Positions 7,599 through 16,912 are shown, numbered from the stretch's first letter. The stretch is 64,000 bases of DNA from an uncultured Microcaldota archaeon (GCA_903851445.1 CAINOH010000009.1:325784-389783), one strand, 5' to 3'. Notes: generated by a model not told the origin, from the sequence alone. Translations and numbers: made by a program.

Positions 7599-8998
7599 TG
7601 CCTCTCTTCCTTTCCCCTTGTTGCCGAGAGCCAGCCCGCAATCAAGAGCATGATTAGCGACAGGAACAGTGCGGCTTTAAGCCCTCCGAGGAACGCTTCC
7701 GGCAGGTTGCCTACGAGGTTGGAGTTTCCAAGGAAGATTCCGAACGCGACCTGCCTTGGGATTGCGATTGACGCTGCTGTAATCGCAAGCACGTAGCTTC
7801 CAAGGGTGCCGAGGTTGGAAAGGGTGCGCAGCAGGCCTGAGGTTGAGCCGTGCCTGTCCTGCACCGCTGCTGCCATTACTGCGCTGACGTTAGCCGGCCA
7901 GAACATCGACGCGCCCACTCCTGCAAACAGCGACGCTATTACTATCTCGTAAAGCGGAGTGTCCACTCCAAGCGACAGGTAAATCAGCACCGTTGTTGCC
8001 ATCAGGCCTATGCCTATGGTGGCTATCACCCTCGCGCCGTACCTGTCCGAAAGCGAGCCCATCTTGGGCGAAAGCACCGCGCTTACCAGGTACCCTGGAA
8101 GCAACAGCAGGGCCGCGTCAAGCGGGTCCAAACCCCTTAACCCCTGCAGGTACAAAGTCATCACAAAGGACACCGACAGGTAGCCGAGCGCCTGGAAGAA
8201 CGCGGCTAAAAGCGACGAGCGCAGCACGCCCTTCTTGAAAGCCGCCACGTCCAGCATCGGCTGCTTCTGTCGCGACTCCCACCAAAAGAATACCGGCAAC
8301 AGGGCCGCGCCAGCTGCAAGCAGGATTGCGTTGTCTGCATTTGCGCCCATTCCCGCAAAGTCAACCAGTCCGAGCGCCAAAAGCCCCAGGGACGCTGCAA
8401 GCAAAAGCATTCCAACAAGGTCAAAGGACTGCCTTGGCGCCGGGTTGTCCTTTGGAAGGTAGTGCCAGCCTGCAATGAACGCGGCTATCCCGATTGGCAC
8501 GTTGAGCCAGAAGATGAACCTCCAGCCCGCAAAAGTCGTAATTATCCCGCCCAGCACGATGCCCAGCACCGCGCCCACGTTCCAGCCGATCCCGGTAAAG
8601 CCGAACGCTCTTCCTCTTCTTGACTTTTCGAACGTGTCAGCCACAATCGCGCCCGAATTCGCCTCAAGCAAAGAACCGCCTATTGCCTGAACCGCCCTAG
8701 CCGCTATCAGGAAAAGAATGTCCGGCGCCAACCCGCACAAAGCCGAGCCGATCGTGAACACCGCAAAGCCCGCGTTGAACATCTTGCTCCTGCCAAGGAT
8801 GTCCCCAAGCCTTCCAAGCTGGGTAGTTGCAACGGCCACGATGAAAAGGTAGACCAGGATTGTCCAGATTGAAAGCGAAAGCGTCGCACCCAGCGCCTTG
8901 GTAATGTCGGGCAAAGCGAGGATGATTATGGTTGTATCCAGCGCTCCCATCACGATGCCCAGCACGATTATTGCGAGGATTTTGTTCTCATCTTTCAT
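7583..8998 (-). CDS. MFS drug exporter, DHA2 (14-TM) family
   Basis: This 471-residue membrane protein starts with the DHA2 signature (GALDTTIIILALPDI), followed by QLGRLGDILGRSKMF in the first cytoplasmic loop (motif A) and GxGxxxGP-like segments in TM5 (GIGWNVGAVLGIVLGG). About 14 hydrophobic segments are visible. Such proteins export hydrophobic drugs using the proton gradient. The gene is convergent with vapC, and its last codons lie in the 84-bp repeat. Confidence 0.9.
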   Translation of the reverse strand: MKDENKILAIIVLGIVMGALDTTIIILALPDITKALGATLSLSIWTILVYLFIVAVATTQLGRLGDILGRSKMFNAGFAVFTIGSALCGLAPDILFLIAARAVQAIGGSLLEANSGAIVADTFEKSRRGRAFGFTGIGWNVGAVLGIVLGGIITTFAGWRFIFWLNVPIGIAAFIAGWHYLPKDNPAPRQSFDLVGMLLLAASLGLLALGLVDFAGMGANADNAILLAAGAALLPVFFWWESRQKQPMLDVAAFKKGVLRSSLLAAFFQALGYLSVSFVMTLYLQGLRGLDPLDAALLLLPGYLVSAVLSPKMGSLSDRYGARVIATIGIGLMATTVLIYLSLGVDTPLYEIVIASLFAGVGASMFWPANVSAVMAAAVQDRHGSTSGLLRTLSNLGTLGSYVLAITAASIAIPRQVAFGIFLGNSNLVGNLPEAFLGGLKAALFLSLIMLLIAGWLSATRGKEERQHAIA

Positions 8999-9095
8999 AG
9001 GAAAAAGTCACTTCGAGAAAAAGGGAATTGATATGCAAATACTATTCGCTGCGGTGAAGTTAATAGTGGTTGTGAGCAGTCGATATGGCAATATC

Positions 9096-10031
9096 TTATT
9101 CGATATACTTGTTCAGACTGTAATTACTCGGTGAAGCCAAACAATTTTCTAATTCTCCGGCAGATTGAATTTCTTTTGCTTTATACGTTTCAATCGCTTT
9201 GAAAATTCCTTCATTTGGTTTGATACCAAGCTTGGTCGATGGAACAAAGATTGGTACTCGCTGTTCATAGGCGATTTTTGTTTGGACCATCGCACCGCCA
9301 TTAGTCAAACTCGCACACAAGAGAACCGCTTCCGATATTCCGGAGGTGATGCGGTTTCGATTAATAAACGCGAATCGATTACCTGGGAAGTTTGGCGTAT
9401 TTTCGCTTACCAACAGCCCTCCCTTTTGGCGAATCTCATCAAAGAGAGGTGCATTCTCTGGCGGATAGGGCTGAAAGAAGCCGTTTGCCAGAATGCAAAT
9501 TGTTTTTCCTGAGGCATCCAAACAGCCGCGATGCGCTGCCGTGTCTATTCCGCGGGCTCCCCCGCTTGCAATTACAAAATTCTTTTTCGAGAGCCCCTTT
9601 GCAGAGTCATATGCAAATTTCACTGCTTTTTCCGAAGGTTCGCGGGTTCCAACAATTGCAATGATTTGTCTGTCCAACAGTTCTACATCTCCCCACAGGT
9701 AAAGCGTCATGGGCGGAGATGGTTTTTGTTTCAATTTTTTTGGGTAGCGCGGGTCAATTAGTGGCATTATCAGAATATTTTTTTCTTGACACTCTTGAAC
9801 TACCTTATGAAAATTGTCCTCAGATGCAGACTTGAGTTTGTTCCATTCCTCGATCATTTTTTCATTGAAAATTCTAGTGGAAAACAACTTTTCTGACGAT
9901 GCGTCAAGGATTTCTTCGAACGAATTGAAGTGTTCGAATAGTCGAGTGATTCTGCTTGGGCCCAACCCTTTCACTAGACTTAGTTTGAGCCAATTTACCA
10001 AGTATTGTTCGTCGTAGTTTTTCATCGTCAT
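9096..10031 (-). CDS. DprA/Smf-like protein
   Basis: The 311-residue product has the DprA Rossmann core: IAIVGTREPSEKA, then IASGGARGIDTAAHRG, then ENTPNFPGNRFAFINRNRITSG. An N-terminal helical region with a GLGPSRITRLFEHF hairpin precedes it. DprA proteins bind single-stranded DNA and load RecA, and their SLOG-type fold also occurs in predicted defence sensors. Its ATG overlaps the stop of the phosphoribosyltransferase gene (TAATG at 10029-10033), so the pair is translationally coupled. Confidence 0.88.
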   Translation of the reverse strand: MTMKNYDEQYLVNWLKLSLVKGLGPSRITRLFEHFNSFEEILDASSEKLFSTRIFNEKMIEEWNKLKSASEDNFHKVVQECQEKNILIMPLIDPRYPKKLKQKPSPPMTLYLWGDVELLDRQIIAIVGTREPSEKAVKFAYDSAKGLSKKNFVIASGGARGIDTAAHRGCLDASGKTICILANGFFQPYPPENAPLFDEIRQKGGLLVSENTPNFPGNRFAFINRNRITSGISEAVLLCASLTNGGAMVQTKIAYEQRVPIFVPSTKLGIKPNEGIFKAIETYKAKEIQSAGELENCLASPSNYSLNKYIE

Positions 10032-10603
10032 TAACCGTTTATTCCCAGACAGAATGCTGTGACCTCATTTGCCCCCGCATTTCGTAAGATATGCGCGCAC
10101 TCCAAGACCGTCGCTCCCGAAGTTTTGACGTCATCCAATAAGAGGATGTTCTTCTCGGAAGCTTCGAGCGCGTCCAGTTGAAAGACTCCTTGGACTGCAG
10201 CAAATCGGGACTCAATGTCATGTATGTCCGCCTGTTTTGTTCCCGCCTTGATTCGACTTATTACATCCCGATGCGTCACTGCGAATTTATCGGAAATCCA
10301 ATTAGCAAAGTGACTCATGGTGGGTGAAAGAACCCGGCCGATTGGTGAGCGAGGGACAACCACAACCAAGTCCACTTTATGGGTAGAAAAAAGTTCGTCA
10401 ATCACCGGTTCTGCAAAAGGGAGAAAATATTCGAAATGATCCGCCTTCTTGCCAAAGACTATGTGTTTCGAATAGTCATCCCGACCTTTATTTGTCGAGA
10501 TATAGTTTGCTGGTGCGAATACTGGCACTGTGAGTGTGTTGTAGATTGAGGAGTGATATGCGTTCTCCCGAATCATTTTGGCCACCAAATACCGCAACTT
10601 CAC
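10031..10603 (-). CDS. Phosphoribosyltransferase-family protein (ComF-like fold)
   Basis: The 190-residue protein carries a PRPP-binding loop, ILLLDDVKTSGATVLEC, near residue 155. This is the hallmark of type I phosphoribosyltransferases and of ComF. The start is GTG 10603, about 20-25 nt from a TATA-like TTATATTA on the same strand. It is coupled to the DprA-like gene. The pair recalls competence ComF/DprA but stands alone among mobile genes, so a defence role is possible. Substrate is unknown. Confidence 0.82.
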   Translation of the reverse strand: MKLRYLVAKMIRENAYHSSIYNTLTVPVFAPANYISTNKGRDDYSKHIVFGKKADHFEYFLPFAEPVIDELFSTHKVDLVVVVPRSPIGRVLSPTMSHFANWISDKFAVTHRDVISRIKAGTKQADIHDIESRFAAVQGVFQLDALEASEKNILLLDDVKTSGATVLECAHILRNAGANEVTAFCLGING

Positions 10604-10658
10604 CTAAGGTTTTCTTAATATAATACAAAATACCTAATATAATAAGCGTTCCGTAAGT

Positions 10659-10671
10659 GCGTTTCCGCTGA
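10659..10671 (-). repeat. CGGAAAYGC motif, copy 5 (before the PRTase gene)
   Basis: On the minus strand this reads TCAGCGGAAACGC. It lies upstream of the TATA element of the phosphoribosyltransferase gene, in that gene's orientation. Confidence 0.6.
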
Positions 10672-10718
10672 TGATCACTTCAATCGACTTATCTTTTCAA
10701 ACAAAAAGTTGAAGCGGG

Positions 10719-10970
10719 TTATAGCTCTGATTTTTCCTTTAATTTTTTATTGTGTTCACGGTGGTGTTTTAGGTGGCAACTTTGGCAGAGAGGTTCTAGG
10801 TTGTTGATCGGGTCAGAATAATCTTCGTTGTGATAATCAATTCTCCCTTCTGTTTTTCCGCAACGATTGCACTTAGTTGGCTTTGGAATTATGCCCTTGG
10901 CAATGGCTTCCTTGGTCTTTTTTAAACTTGCAAGGCGTTGCGCACCAGTCCAGCCCTTGTAATCTTTCAT
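10719..10970 (-). CDS. Small HNH-type endonuclease
   Basis: The 83-residue protein has CNRCG and CQSCH zinc ligands bracketing RIDYHNEDYSDPINNLEPLC, which is an HNH core with the H-N-H positions in YHNED, NNLEPL and LKHH. HNH proteins nick or cut DNA with one divalent metal. ATG 10970 is preferred over GTG 10979. It is a single gene with no obvious partner. Confidence 0.82.
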   Translation of the reverse strand: MKDYKGWTGAQRLASLKKTKEAIAKGIIPKPTKCNRCGKTEGRIDYHNEDYSDPINNLEPLCQSCHLKHHREHNKKLKEKSEL

Positions 10971-11057
10971 TTTTCCCACAACAGTGCTAGTAACCTAATT
11001 CCGGCTCAATCTGTTTTGCAAACCTTATTTGGCAGGCGGGAAATTTAAACGGATTTT

Positions 11058-11070
11058 CAGCGGAAACGCG
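11058..11070 (+). repeat. CGGAAAYGC motif, copy 6
   Basis: TCAGCGGAAACGC lies 13 nt before a TATA-like CTTAAATATG and upstream of the endonuclease-like gene at 11120, in its orientation. Confidence 0.6.
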
Positions 11071-11119
11071 TCTTAAGTGGCCTTAAATATGACTTGAAGT
11101 ATTGGTCACTAGTGGTGCT

Positions 11120-11596
11120 ATGAACACTTCTGGGCTTATAGCGGAATTGGGCAAATCCAAGCTTATCGCAGAGTGCCCCTGCGGCGAGCAATTCGCATTA
11201 TCCGATGCCATCCTTTTTGATGGCCTTGGAAAGACTCCCTCGCAAGCCGAGGAGATAAAGCTTGCATTATTGTCCGATTTGAAGGAACGCGAAGACGCCT
11301 TGAAGAAGCAGAAGCTCTCCGCGCAGGAAGGGGCGGAGCAGAAGGCAATCGAGGTTGGGATCGGGAAGATAGTCGAGAAGATAATCCCGACCTACGCCGA
11401 CTTCACCATCCCGATCACGGATTGCCGCCCTCTTTTCGAACCCATAGACCTGATTGCATTCAACGGCCTGTCTGATGGGAATACTGCCTCGATTACTTTC
11501 ATGGAAATCAAGACCGGCAAGGCGCGCCTCAACGGTCACCAGCGGATGGTGCGGGACGCGATAGAAGACCACCAAGTGGCCTACAAGGAGATATAG
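11120..11596 (+). CDS. Holliday-junction-endonuclease-like protein (PD-(D/E)XK)
   Basis: The 158-residue product has an N-terminal CPCG motif, a charged coiled-coil-like middle, and EPIDLIAFNGL then ITFMEIKTGKARL. That is the D-(x)n-E-x-K core of the predicted Holliday-junction-resolvase-related family (Endonuc_Holl type). ATG 11120 follows GGTG and stands about 32 nt from a TATA-like element. A paralogue begins one base after its stop. Confidence 0.75.
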   Translation: MNTSGLIAELGKSKLIAECPCGEQFALSDAILFDGLGKTPSQAEEIKLALLSDLKEREDALKKQKLSAQEGAEQKAIEVGIGKIVEKIIPTYADFTIPITDCRPLFEPIDLIAFNGLSDGNTASITFMEIKTGKARLNGHQRMVRDAIEDHQVAYKEI

Positions 11597-12106
11597 ATGG
11601 CCTCTTCACTGCTTGAAAGCTTCCAGTCCTTCCGTACCATCCTCTGCGTCTGCCCCTGCTGCGGCCAAATCCGCCGCCTCAGCGACCTTAAGCTCCGCTA
11701 TGCCGGCAAGGCGCCATCGACTTGGCTTGACAAGCTGGACGAGAAGTCCTTGGCTTTGGACGATAAAGAGGCGCTTTTTGAGGAGAAAGAGGCGAAAATG
11801 CGCGAGGCGGCCGCAGAGCGCGGCCGAAAGAAAGTCGACGTCATACTCCGCAAATGCATGGCCAAGGACCTCGCCTGCCTCAAGTTCAACCCCTATGACA
11901 TCAAGACCATAATGCACCCCGTTGACTACGTCGTCTTCGACGGCCTCAACGATGGCGAGATGAACAAGATTGTCTTCCTCTCGAAGTCGTCCGCGTCGCC
12001 CCCGCTTGTCACCCTGCGGAATCAGATACAAAAATCAATCGAGAACAAGGCGTACGATTGGAAAGTGGCACGGGTGGACATTACTGGAAAAATCAGCTAC
12101 GAGTAG
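11597..12106 (+). CDS. Paralogue of the preceding endonuclease, catalytic motif lost
   Basis: This 169-residue protein aligns with its neighbour (CPCCG, charged helix, HPVDYVVFDGLNDG, KIVFLSKSS). The E-x-K of the neighbour (FMEIKTG) is replaced by FLSKSS, so the metal-binding Glu and catalytic Lys appear absent. The Asp of VDYVVF is kept. It may be a structural or DNA-binding partner in a heterodimer. The ATG follows the upstream TAG directly. Confidence 0.7.
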   Translation: MASSLLESFQSFRTILCVCPCCGQIRRLSDLKLRYAGKAPSTWLDKLDEKSLALDDKEALFEEKEAKMREAAAERGRKKVDVILRKCMAKDLACLKFNPYDIKTIMHPVDYVVFDGLNDGEMNKIVFLSKSSASPPLVTLRNQIQKSIENKAYDWKVARVDITGKISYE

Positions 12107-12168
12107 GTCCCTCGAAATTCGTGCATTGATTTTTATTCTAAGGTGAATTCATAGTCATAGGTGGGTTA

Positions 12169-12999
12169 GTGAAAGTAAATTTGGTGTACTTAGGTGACGC
12201 AAACGACGTACTAAGAACGCTTCCAGATGAAAGTGTCGATTTAATAGTCACTTCTCCCCCTTACGCAGATAAAAGGAAGCACTCTTATGGGGGTGTTCAT
12301 CCTGATAAGTACGTTGGCTGGTTTTTACCAATATCTTCTGAGCTTTTTAGGGTCCTTAAGCCCAACGGTTCGTTTGTTTTAAATATAAAAGAAGGATCTA
12401 ATGGTCAAAGACAAACATATGTCTTGAAGCTAATTCTAGGTATGCAAGATCAAGGTTGGTTATGGATAGAAGAATATATCTGGCGAAAAACTACCTGCAT
12501 GCCTGGCAAATGGCAGAATCGTTTTAGAGATGGTTGGGAACGATGTTTACACTTCACAAAAAATAATAAGTTCAAGATGTATCAAGAAGAAGTTATGCTT
12601 CCTATCGGAGATTGGGCAAAAAAAAGAATGTCAAATCTTTCAAAAAAAGATAAGTCTAGAACGACATCTGCAACAAAAAGTGGGTTTGGACGCAATCTTT
12701 TGAAATGGAAAGGCAGGGCCAGAGTCTATCCAGATAATGTTCTAACATTCGCGCCGTCTTGTTCTAATCGAAAGCATAGCGCTGTTTTTCCAAAGGAATT
12801 GCCTTCCTGGTTCATCAAATTATTTACTAAGGAGGGAGATGTTGTTTTGGACCCATTTATCGGTTCAGGAACCACCGCTATTGCAGCAAAAGAACTCGGA
12901 CGAAAATATATAGGGATTGAAATATACTCACCATATTTCAAGCTTGCGTTGGCAAATGTAAAATCGGTTAAAAAAGTCCAGAGGGATTCGTATGATTGA
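12169..12999 (+). CDS. Site-specific DNA methyltransferase (beta class)
   Basis: Motif IV (TSPPY) is near residue 29 and motif I (LDPFIGSGTT) near 227, the order of beta-class N4-cytosine or N6-adenine amino-methyltransferases. The start is GTG 12169 after AGGTGGGTTA. The 276-residue gene is visibly AT-rich against the GC-rich pair just upstream. It overlaps the next gene by 8 bp and is the first of four linked genes, so it is likely the modification arm of a restriction-like system. Its target sequence is not predictable. Confidence 0.9.
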   Translation: MKVNLVYLGDANDVLRTLPDESVDLIVTSPPYADKRKHSYGGVHPDKYVGWFLPISSELFRVLKPNGSFVLNIKEGSNGQRQTYVLKLILGMQDQGWLWIEEYIWRKTTCMPGKWQNRFRDGWERCLHFTKNNKFKMYQEEVMLPIGDWAKKRMSNLSKKDKSRTTSATKSGFGRNLLKWKGRARVYPDNVLTFAPSCSNRKHSAVFPKELPSWFIKLFTKEGDVVLDPFIGSGTTAIAAKELGRKYIGIEIYSPYFKLALANVKSVKKVQRDSYD

Positions 13000-14149
13000 A
13001 CGGGAAACGCTTACTCAAAAATTATCTGACTATTTAAAACAAAATAAAGCGGCAGAAACAGGAGAAAAGATAAGTGTGTTTCTCAAAGGTAAATATCAGG
13101 ACCTTGAGGTTTATCGGTTTCCGATTGATATGATGATTTTCAATCTTGAAAATACTAGATTCAACGTACAAAAAATTAATGACGAAAAAATAAATGGACC
13201 TATAGATCCATCAACCGATAATGGAAGAAACCGAATTATTAATTTACTTCTTAACGACGAATCTGGAAATATTACTCATGATAGCAAAAAGCTTATCGAA
13301 GATATTAAACAGAACGGACAGCTGGACCCCGGCGTTATATCACATGATGGTGCAGTAATAAACGGAAATCGTAGACTTGCTTGTCTAATACACCTTTATC
13401 AGAAAACTTCCGACGAGCGATTCAAGTATTTTGAAGCAGGGAGATTACCCCTGGGTACTAACGAAAAAGATTATTTTATGATTGAGGCGAAGCTCCAATG
13501 GGCGAATACGTTCAAACTCGAATATGATTCGATGAATAAGTATATGATGTTAAAAAAGGCAATTAACGACCACAAAATGTCAATTCCTGAAATTGCGAAA
13601 TTGGTAAACAATAACGAAAAAAACATAAAACGTTGGAAAGACGAATTAGAACTTATAGAAGAATTCCTAGATACGACCGATCAGCCTGATGATTTTACTC
13701 AAATAAGTGGCCAAACCGAGATGTTTACTGAGGCAGCAAAAAAATTAAGTGAAATGAAGTCGCGTGGCGAAAAAGCCGCTGAATTCGTTAAATACAAAAA
13801 AACGATTTTTAATTACGCGAGGATGAATATAGAAAAGCCAAAAACAGTTACCTACCGCGATATACGCACCCTAAACCGAGCAATTAACCAAGTGGATAAA
13901 CGGGTCGTGTCAAAATTTGTTGAAGCGTCAAAAGAAAAAAAACCAGAAAAAGCCAGAGCAGCGCTTGATGTATGCTCTAATAAAGCGAAAGAACACAAGC
14001 ACGACAAAAAACCAGAAAAGGTTGCACGAGATATATACGATAAGTGTAGACATTTACAAAATCTTAGTGCCGACCATGACTTTTCAAAGAAAGCAGAAAA
14101 ATTCATTGATGAGAGTATCGTAATTCTTAAGAAAATATTAGAATCTTGA
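12992..14149 (+). CDS. ParB/Srx-like protein in the methylase-helicase cassette
   Basis: The 385-residue product begins with a ParB/sulfiredoxin-like domain (VYRFPIDMMIFN, then IKQNGQLDPGVISHDGAVINGNRRLACL). NGNRR sits at the place of the nucleotide-binding GERR motif. An HTH-like stretch (SIPEIAKLVNNNEKNIKRW) follows at about residues 190-210, then a long lysine-rich helical tail. ParB-like domains bind DNA and hydrolyse CTP or ATP, and similar proteins occur in phosphorothioate and other defence systems. It overlaps both neighbours. Confidence 0.75.
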   Translation: MIERETLTQKLSDYLKQNKAAETGEKISVFLKGKYQDLEVYRFPIDMMIFNLENTRFNVQKINDEKINGPIDPSTDNGRNRIINLLLNDESGNITHDSKKLIEDIKQNGQLDPGVISHDGAVINGNRRLACLIHLYQKTSDERFKYFEAGRLPLGTNEKDYFMIEAKLQWANTFKLEYDSMNKYMMLKKAINDHKMSIPEIAKLVNNNEKNIKRWKDELELIEEFLDTTDQPDDFTQISGQTEMFTEAAKKLSEMKSRGEKAAEFVKYKKTIFNYARMNIEKPKTVTYRDIRTLNRAINQVDKRVVSKFVEASKEKKPEKARAALDVCSNKAKEHKHDKKPEKVARDIYDKCRHLQNLSADHDFSKKAEKFIDESIVILKKILES

Positions 14150-16023
14150 TGAGTTGCATGGCAGATATTTTGTTAAGCTATACCGTTCCACACTTAGAGG
14201 CATATTTCGAAGTTGATAATAAAAATTTCAGAGAATATTTGATGCTTGGGTTCGGATTTAGAAGAAAAGATGAACACACATTAATAAAAAAATATGAGGA
14301 TTATACGTTGTTGGGCAACAACTTACATGAAATGAATGAAGAAGCCAAAAAAAATAATATTACTCTCGAACTTGATCCGTATCTCACAAGCTTAATAAAA
14401 ACTGTTGAATGTGACGTATCTTCATTAGAACAAAGTAGGCATAATGGATTGAATACACAGCGTAATCAATACTCAAAAATTGACTTGCCAGATAATTTTT
14501 ATCGTAAACCAAAAAGTTTTCAGCTTCGATCTATTGCTCATGTTCTTTCTGTTCAAAATTCTGCAAATTTTTCAGTTCCTGGAAGCGGAAAAACGACTAT
14601 TAGTTTAGCTGCGTATTCTATTTTGAAAGAAAAAAAAGTAATAGAGAAACTTTTAGTGGTTGGTCCATTGAGTTCTTTCTTAGCATGGGAAGAAGAATTT
14701 GAACAATGTTTTCAGAGGCGGCCAAAAAGTGCAAGAATCACTGGAGAAAAAAATCAAAGGCATGTGCAGTATCAAAACAGCGATGACTACGAAATGTTTT
14801 TAGTTACTTATCATATGCTAAAATTTGAACAAAAAAATATTGAAGCGTTGTTACAAAAACACAATTTTATGATGATTCTTGACGAATCGCATCACATAAA
14901 GAATTTTTATGGTGGTATACACTCGTCAATAGCGCTAGGCTTAGGTAAACACGCAAGAAAGAAATTAATTTTATCGGGTACTCCGGTCCCAAATAGCTTA
15001 GAAGACCTTTGGAGTCAGTTCACATTTCTTTGGCCTAGAGAAGATTTACTTGGAACTAAATTAGCGTATAAGGAAAGTATCAATAGAGACTGGAAGGCAA
15101 CAAAGAAGCGAATCGAGCCATTTTTTGTCAGAATTACTAAAGACGAACTAAAAATTCCAAAACCAAAAATTGAAAGAGTCCACGTCAAACTAGCGCCAGA
15201 ACACTACGATTTTTACTATGAATTATCGCGCACTTTTATAACAAAATCAAAACAATATTGCGGCGCAAGAGAAAATGAATTTTATCGGGTTTGTATGGCC
15301 TGGCTCCTGCAAGCTATCGACGATCCAAATCGTTTAATGATGAAACAAAATACATTTATGAGATTAAACAAAAACAAAGAATTAATGAAAATGTTGTTTA
15401 AATATAGAAAAAACGCCCGCCCCCAAAAAATCATGAATTCTTATGAAACCGTAAGAAAACTTATATCCGCAAATAAAAAAGTGCTCTATTGGACATATTT
15501 TGTCAATAATATAGAAGGCCTTGCGGCAAATGAATTCAAAAAATTTAGACCGCTGGTAGTTTATGGCGAAATCCCAAAAGACGATAGTGTTGATGAGGAC
15601 AACAGAGAAAAACGTATAAGATTATTCAAGGCCGATCCAAAAAGGAAACTCTTAATTGCAAATCCGGCTGCATGTGCCGAATCTATTTCATTACATAGCG
15701 TTTGTAGTGATGCCATTTATCTAGATAGAACCTTAAATTGCGCGCAATATCTGCAATCTCTCGATAGGATACATAGAATAGGTATTACTACAAATCCGCA
15801 TATCCGGTTATATATTGCATCTAAAACATTTGATGTTAGAGTTGATGAAAGACTTAAAGAAAAAGAGCAGCTTATGTTAAAAATTCTCGATGATCCTTTT
15901 GAGCCGATAAATTTGGAAACATCTGAAAATGATTATTACGGTGCGATTAACCTAAGAATGGAAAGAGAAGCTGCAGTTGATAACGAGTTAATAAAGGAGG
16001 AGCTTATCGGGGCGAAAAAGTAA
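14149..16023 (+). CDS. SNF2-type DEAD/DEAH helicase
   Basis: The 624-residue protein has Walker A VPGSGKTT near residue 143, DESHH near 243, LSGTPVPNSLEDLW near 276 and a C-terminal helicase half ending in LDRIHRIG (about 543). These are the SNF2 superfamily 2 motifs. SVPGSGKT replaces the usual DEMGLGKT of chromatin remodellers, a variant I associate with restriction-type helicases. ATG 14149 overlaps the upstream stop (TGATG). It probably translocates on DNA for the nuclease encoded next. Confidence 0.88.
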   Translation: MSCMADILLSYTVPHLEAYFEVDNKNFREYLMLGFGFRRKDEHTLIKKYEDYTLLGNNLHEMNEEAKKNNITLELDPYLTSLIKTVECDVSSLEQSRHNGLNTQRNQYSKIDLPDNFYRKPKSFQLRSIAHVLSVQNSANFSVPGSGKTTISLAAYSILKEKKVIEKLLVVGPLSSFLAWEEEFEQCFQRRPKSARITGEKNQRHVQYQNSDDYEMFLVTYHMLKFEQKNIEALLQKHNFMMILDESHHIKNFYGGIHSSIALGLGKHARKKLILSGTPVPNSLEDLWSQFTFLWPREDLLGTKLAYKESINRDWKATKKRIEPFFVRITKDELKIPKPKIERVHVKLAPEHYDFYYELSRTFITKSKQYCGARENEFYRVCMAWLLQAIDDPNRLMMKQNTFMRLNKNKELMKMLFKYRKNARPQKIMNSYETVRKLISANKKVLYWTYFVNNIEGLAANEFKKFRPLVVYGEIPKDDSVDEDNREKRIRLFKADPKRKLLIANPAACAESISLHSVCSDAIYLDRTLNCAQYLQSLDRIHRIGITTNPHIRLYIASKTFDVRVDERLKEKEQLMLKILDDPFEPINLETSENDYYGAINLRMEREAAVDNELIKEELIGAKK

Positions 16024-16883
16024 TGTTAGTAACCACCCAGCTAAAACATATTTTGGTTATATTGTCTTCTTATGGAAAATCAGATGCTAAGCGAATATCT
16101 TACCTTCTTGATTTTACGCCGGTTAAGGCCGAAAGAGCAAGCTCAATGTGTAATGACTTGTTATGCCTTGCTCTGAAATTAAGAATAATAACTAAAAGTG
16201 GATCGCTCTTTTTTCCGTCATTTAAAATAGAAAATAATAATTCTTCGTCATTTAGTGATTCTGAGAAGCAGTTGCTAATTAAACAAATACTACAGTCAGA
16301 CATACTTACAGAATTAGCTCAAAAAAAGACAAAAGAAGGCACATTTTTATATGAAAATAATAATTTGGTTCACCGGTTACTTTTTGAACTGGGCCTGATA
16401 TACAAGATAAAAAAAAATTATTATGCTGGTCCCAGACTAGATAAAGAAATCAAAAACAGAGAAATAAAAATAGTGTATAACGATGACGAACACGATGAAA
16501 TTGGAAAATATGCTGAAAAAATAATTTACCAACAGGAATATCAAAAACTCTCCGAGTATGAAAAATATATATCAAAGCTGGATCACGTGTCCCTGACAAA
16601 TGATGCAGCGGGTTATGATATACTCTCTTTTGATCCAATAGGAAAAAAACAGGTGTTTATAGAGGTCAAAGGCACAAAAATGAAAAAAGCCGATTTTTTC
16701 TTGACACTAAACGAATTTGAAACATTACAAAGAAAAAAAAAGCAATACAAAATCATGGTGGTTTATGGAATTGATATAGAAAATAATACTCATGACGGAG
16801 TTGAAACTATTATCAATCCGTATATTTATCTACCAAAAAAATATGATATCCGATCTGTACTATACCGAGTTAGTAAAAAATAA
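16023..16883 (+). CDS. DUF3883-type nuclease-fold protein
   Basis: The 286-residue product has a helical N-terminal half and a C-terminal domain with GYDILSF (about 196) and VFIEVKGTK (about 212), the D and E-x-K of a PD-(D/E)XK nuclease of DUF3883 (NOV C-terminal) type. It starts on the ATG that overlaps the helicase stop (TAATG). As the last gene of the cassette it is the likely restriction nuclease. A displaced lhr 3' end follows 29 bp downstream. Confidence 0.8.
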   Translation: MLVTTQLKHILVILSSYGKSDAKRISYLLDFTPVKAERASSMCNDLLCLALKLRIITKSGSLFFPSFKIENNNSSSFSDSEKQLLIKQILQSDILTELAQKKTKEGTFLYENNNLVHRLLFELGLIYKIKKNYYAGPRLDKEIKNREIKIVYNDDEHDEIGKYAEKIIYQQEYQKLSEYEKYISKLDHVSLTNDAAGYDILSFDPIGKKQVFIEVKGTKMKKADFFLTLNEFETLQRKKKQYKIMVVYGIDIENNTHDGVETIINPYIYLPKKYDIRSVLYRVSKK

Positions 16884-16912
16884 CGTCAGTTGAACAAAAT
16901 TGATTGGACTCG

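Noticed and set aside
10684-10711. TTATCTTTTC followed by A-rich sequence resembling the lhr 3' end
   Set aside because: Only the first 10 bases match; the rest is about chance level in AT-rich DNA and has no in-register codons.
12105-12121. GGTCCC-T-CGAAA before the methylase gene as another copy of the CGGAAAYGC motif
   Set aside because: The diagnostic CGGAAA core is absent and the match needs an inserted base.
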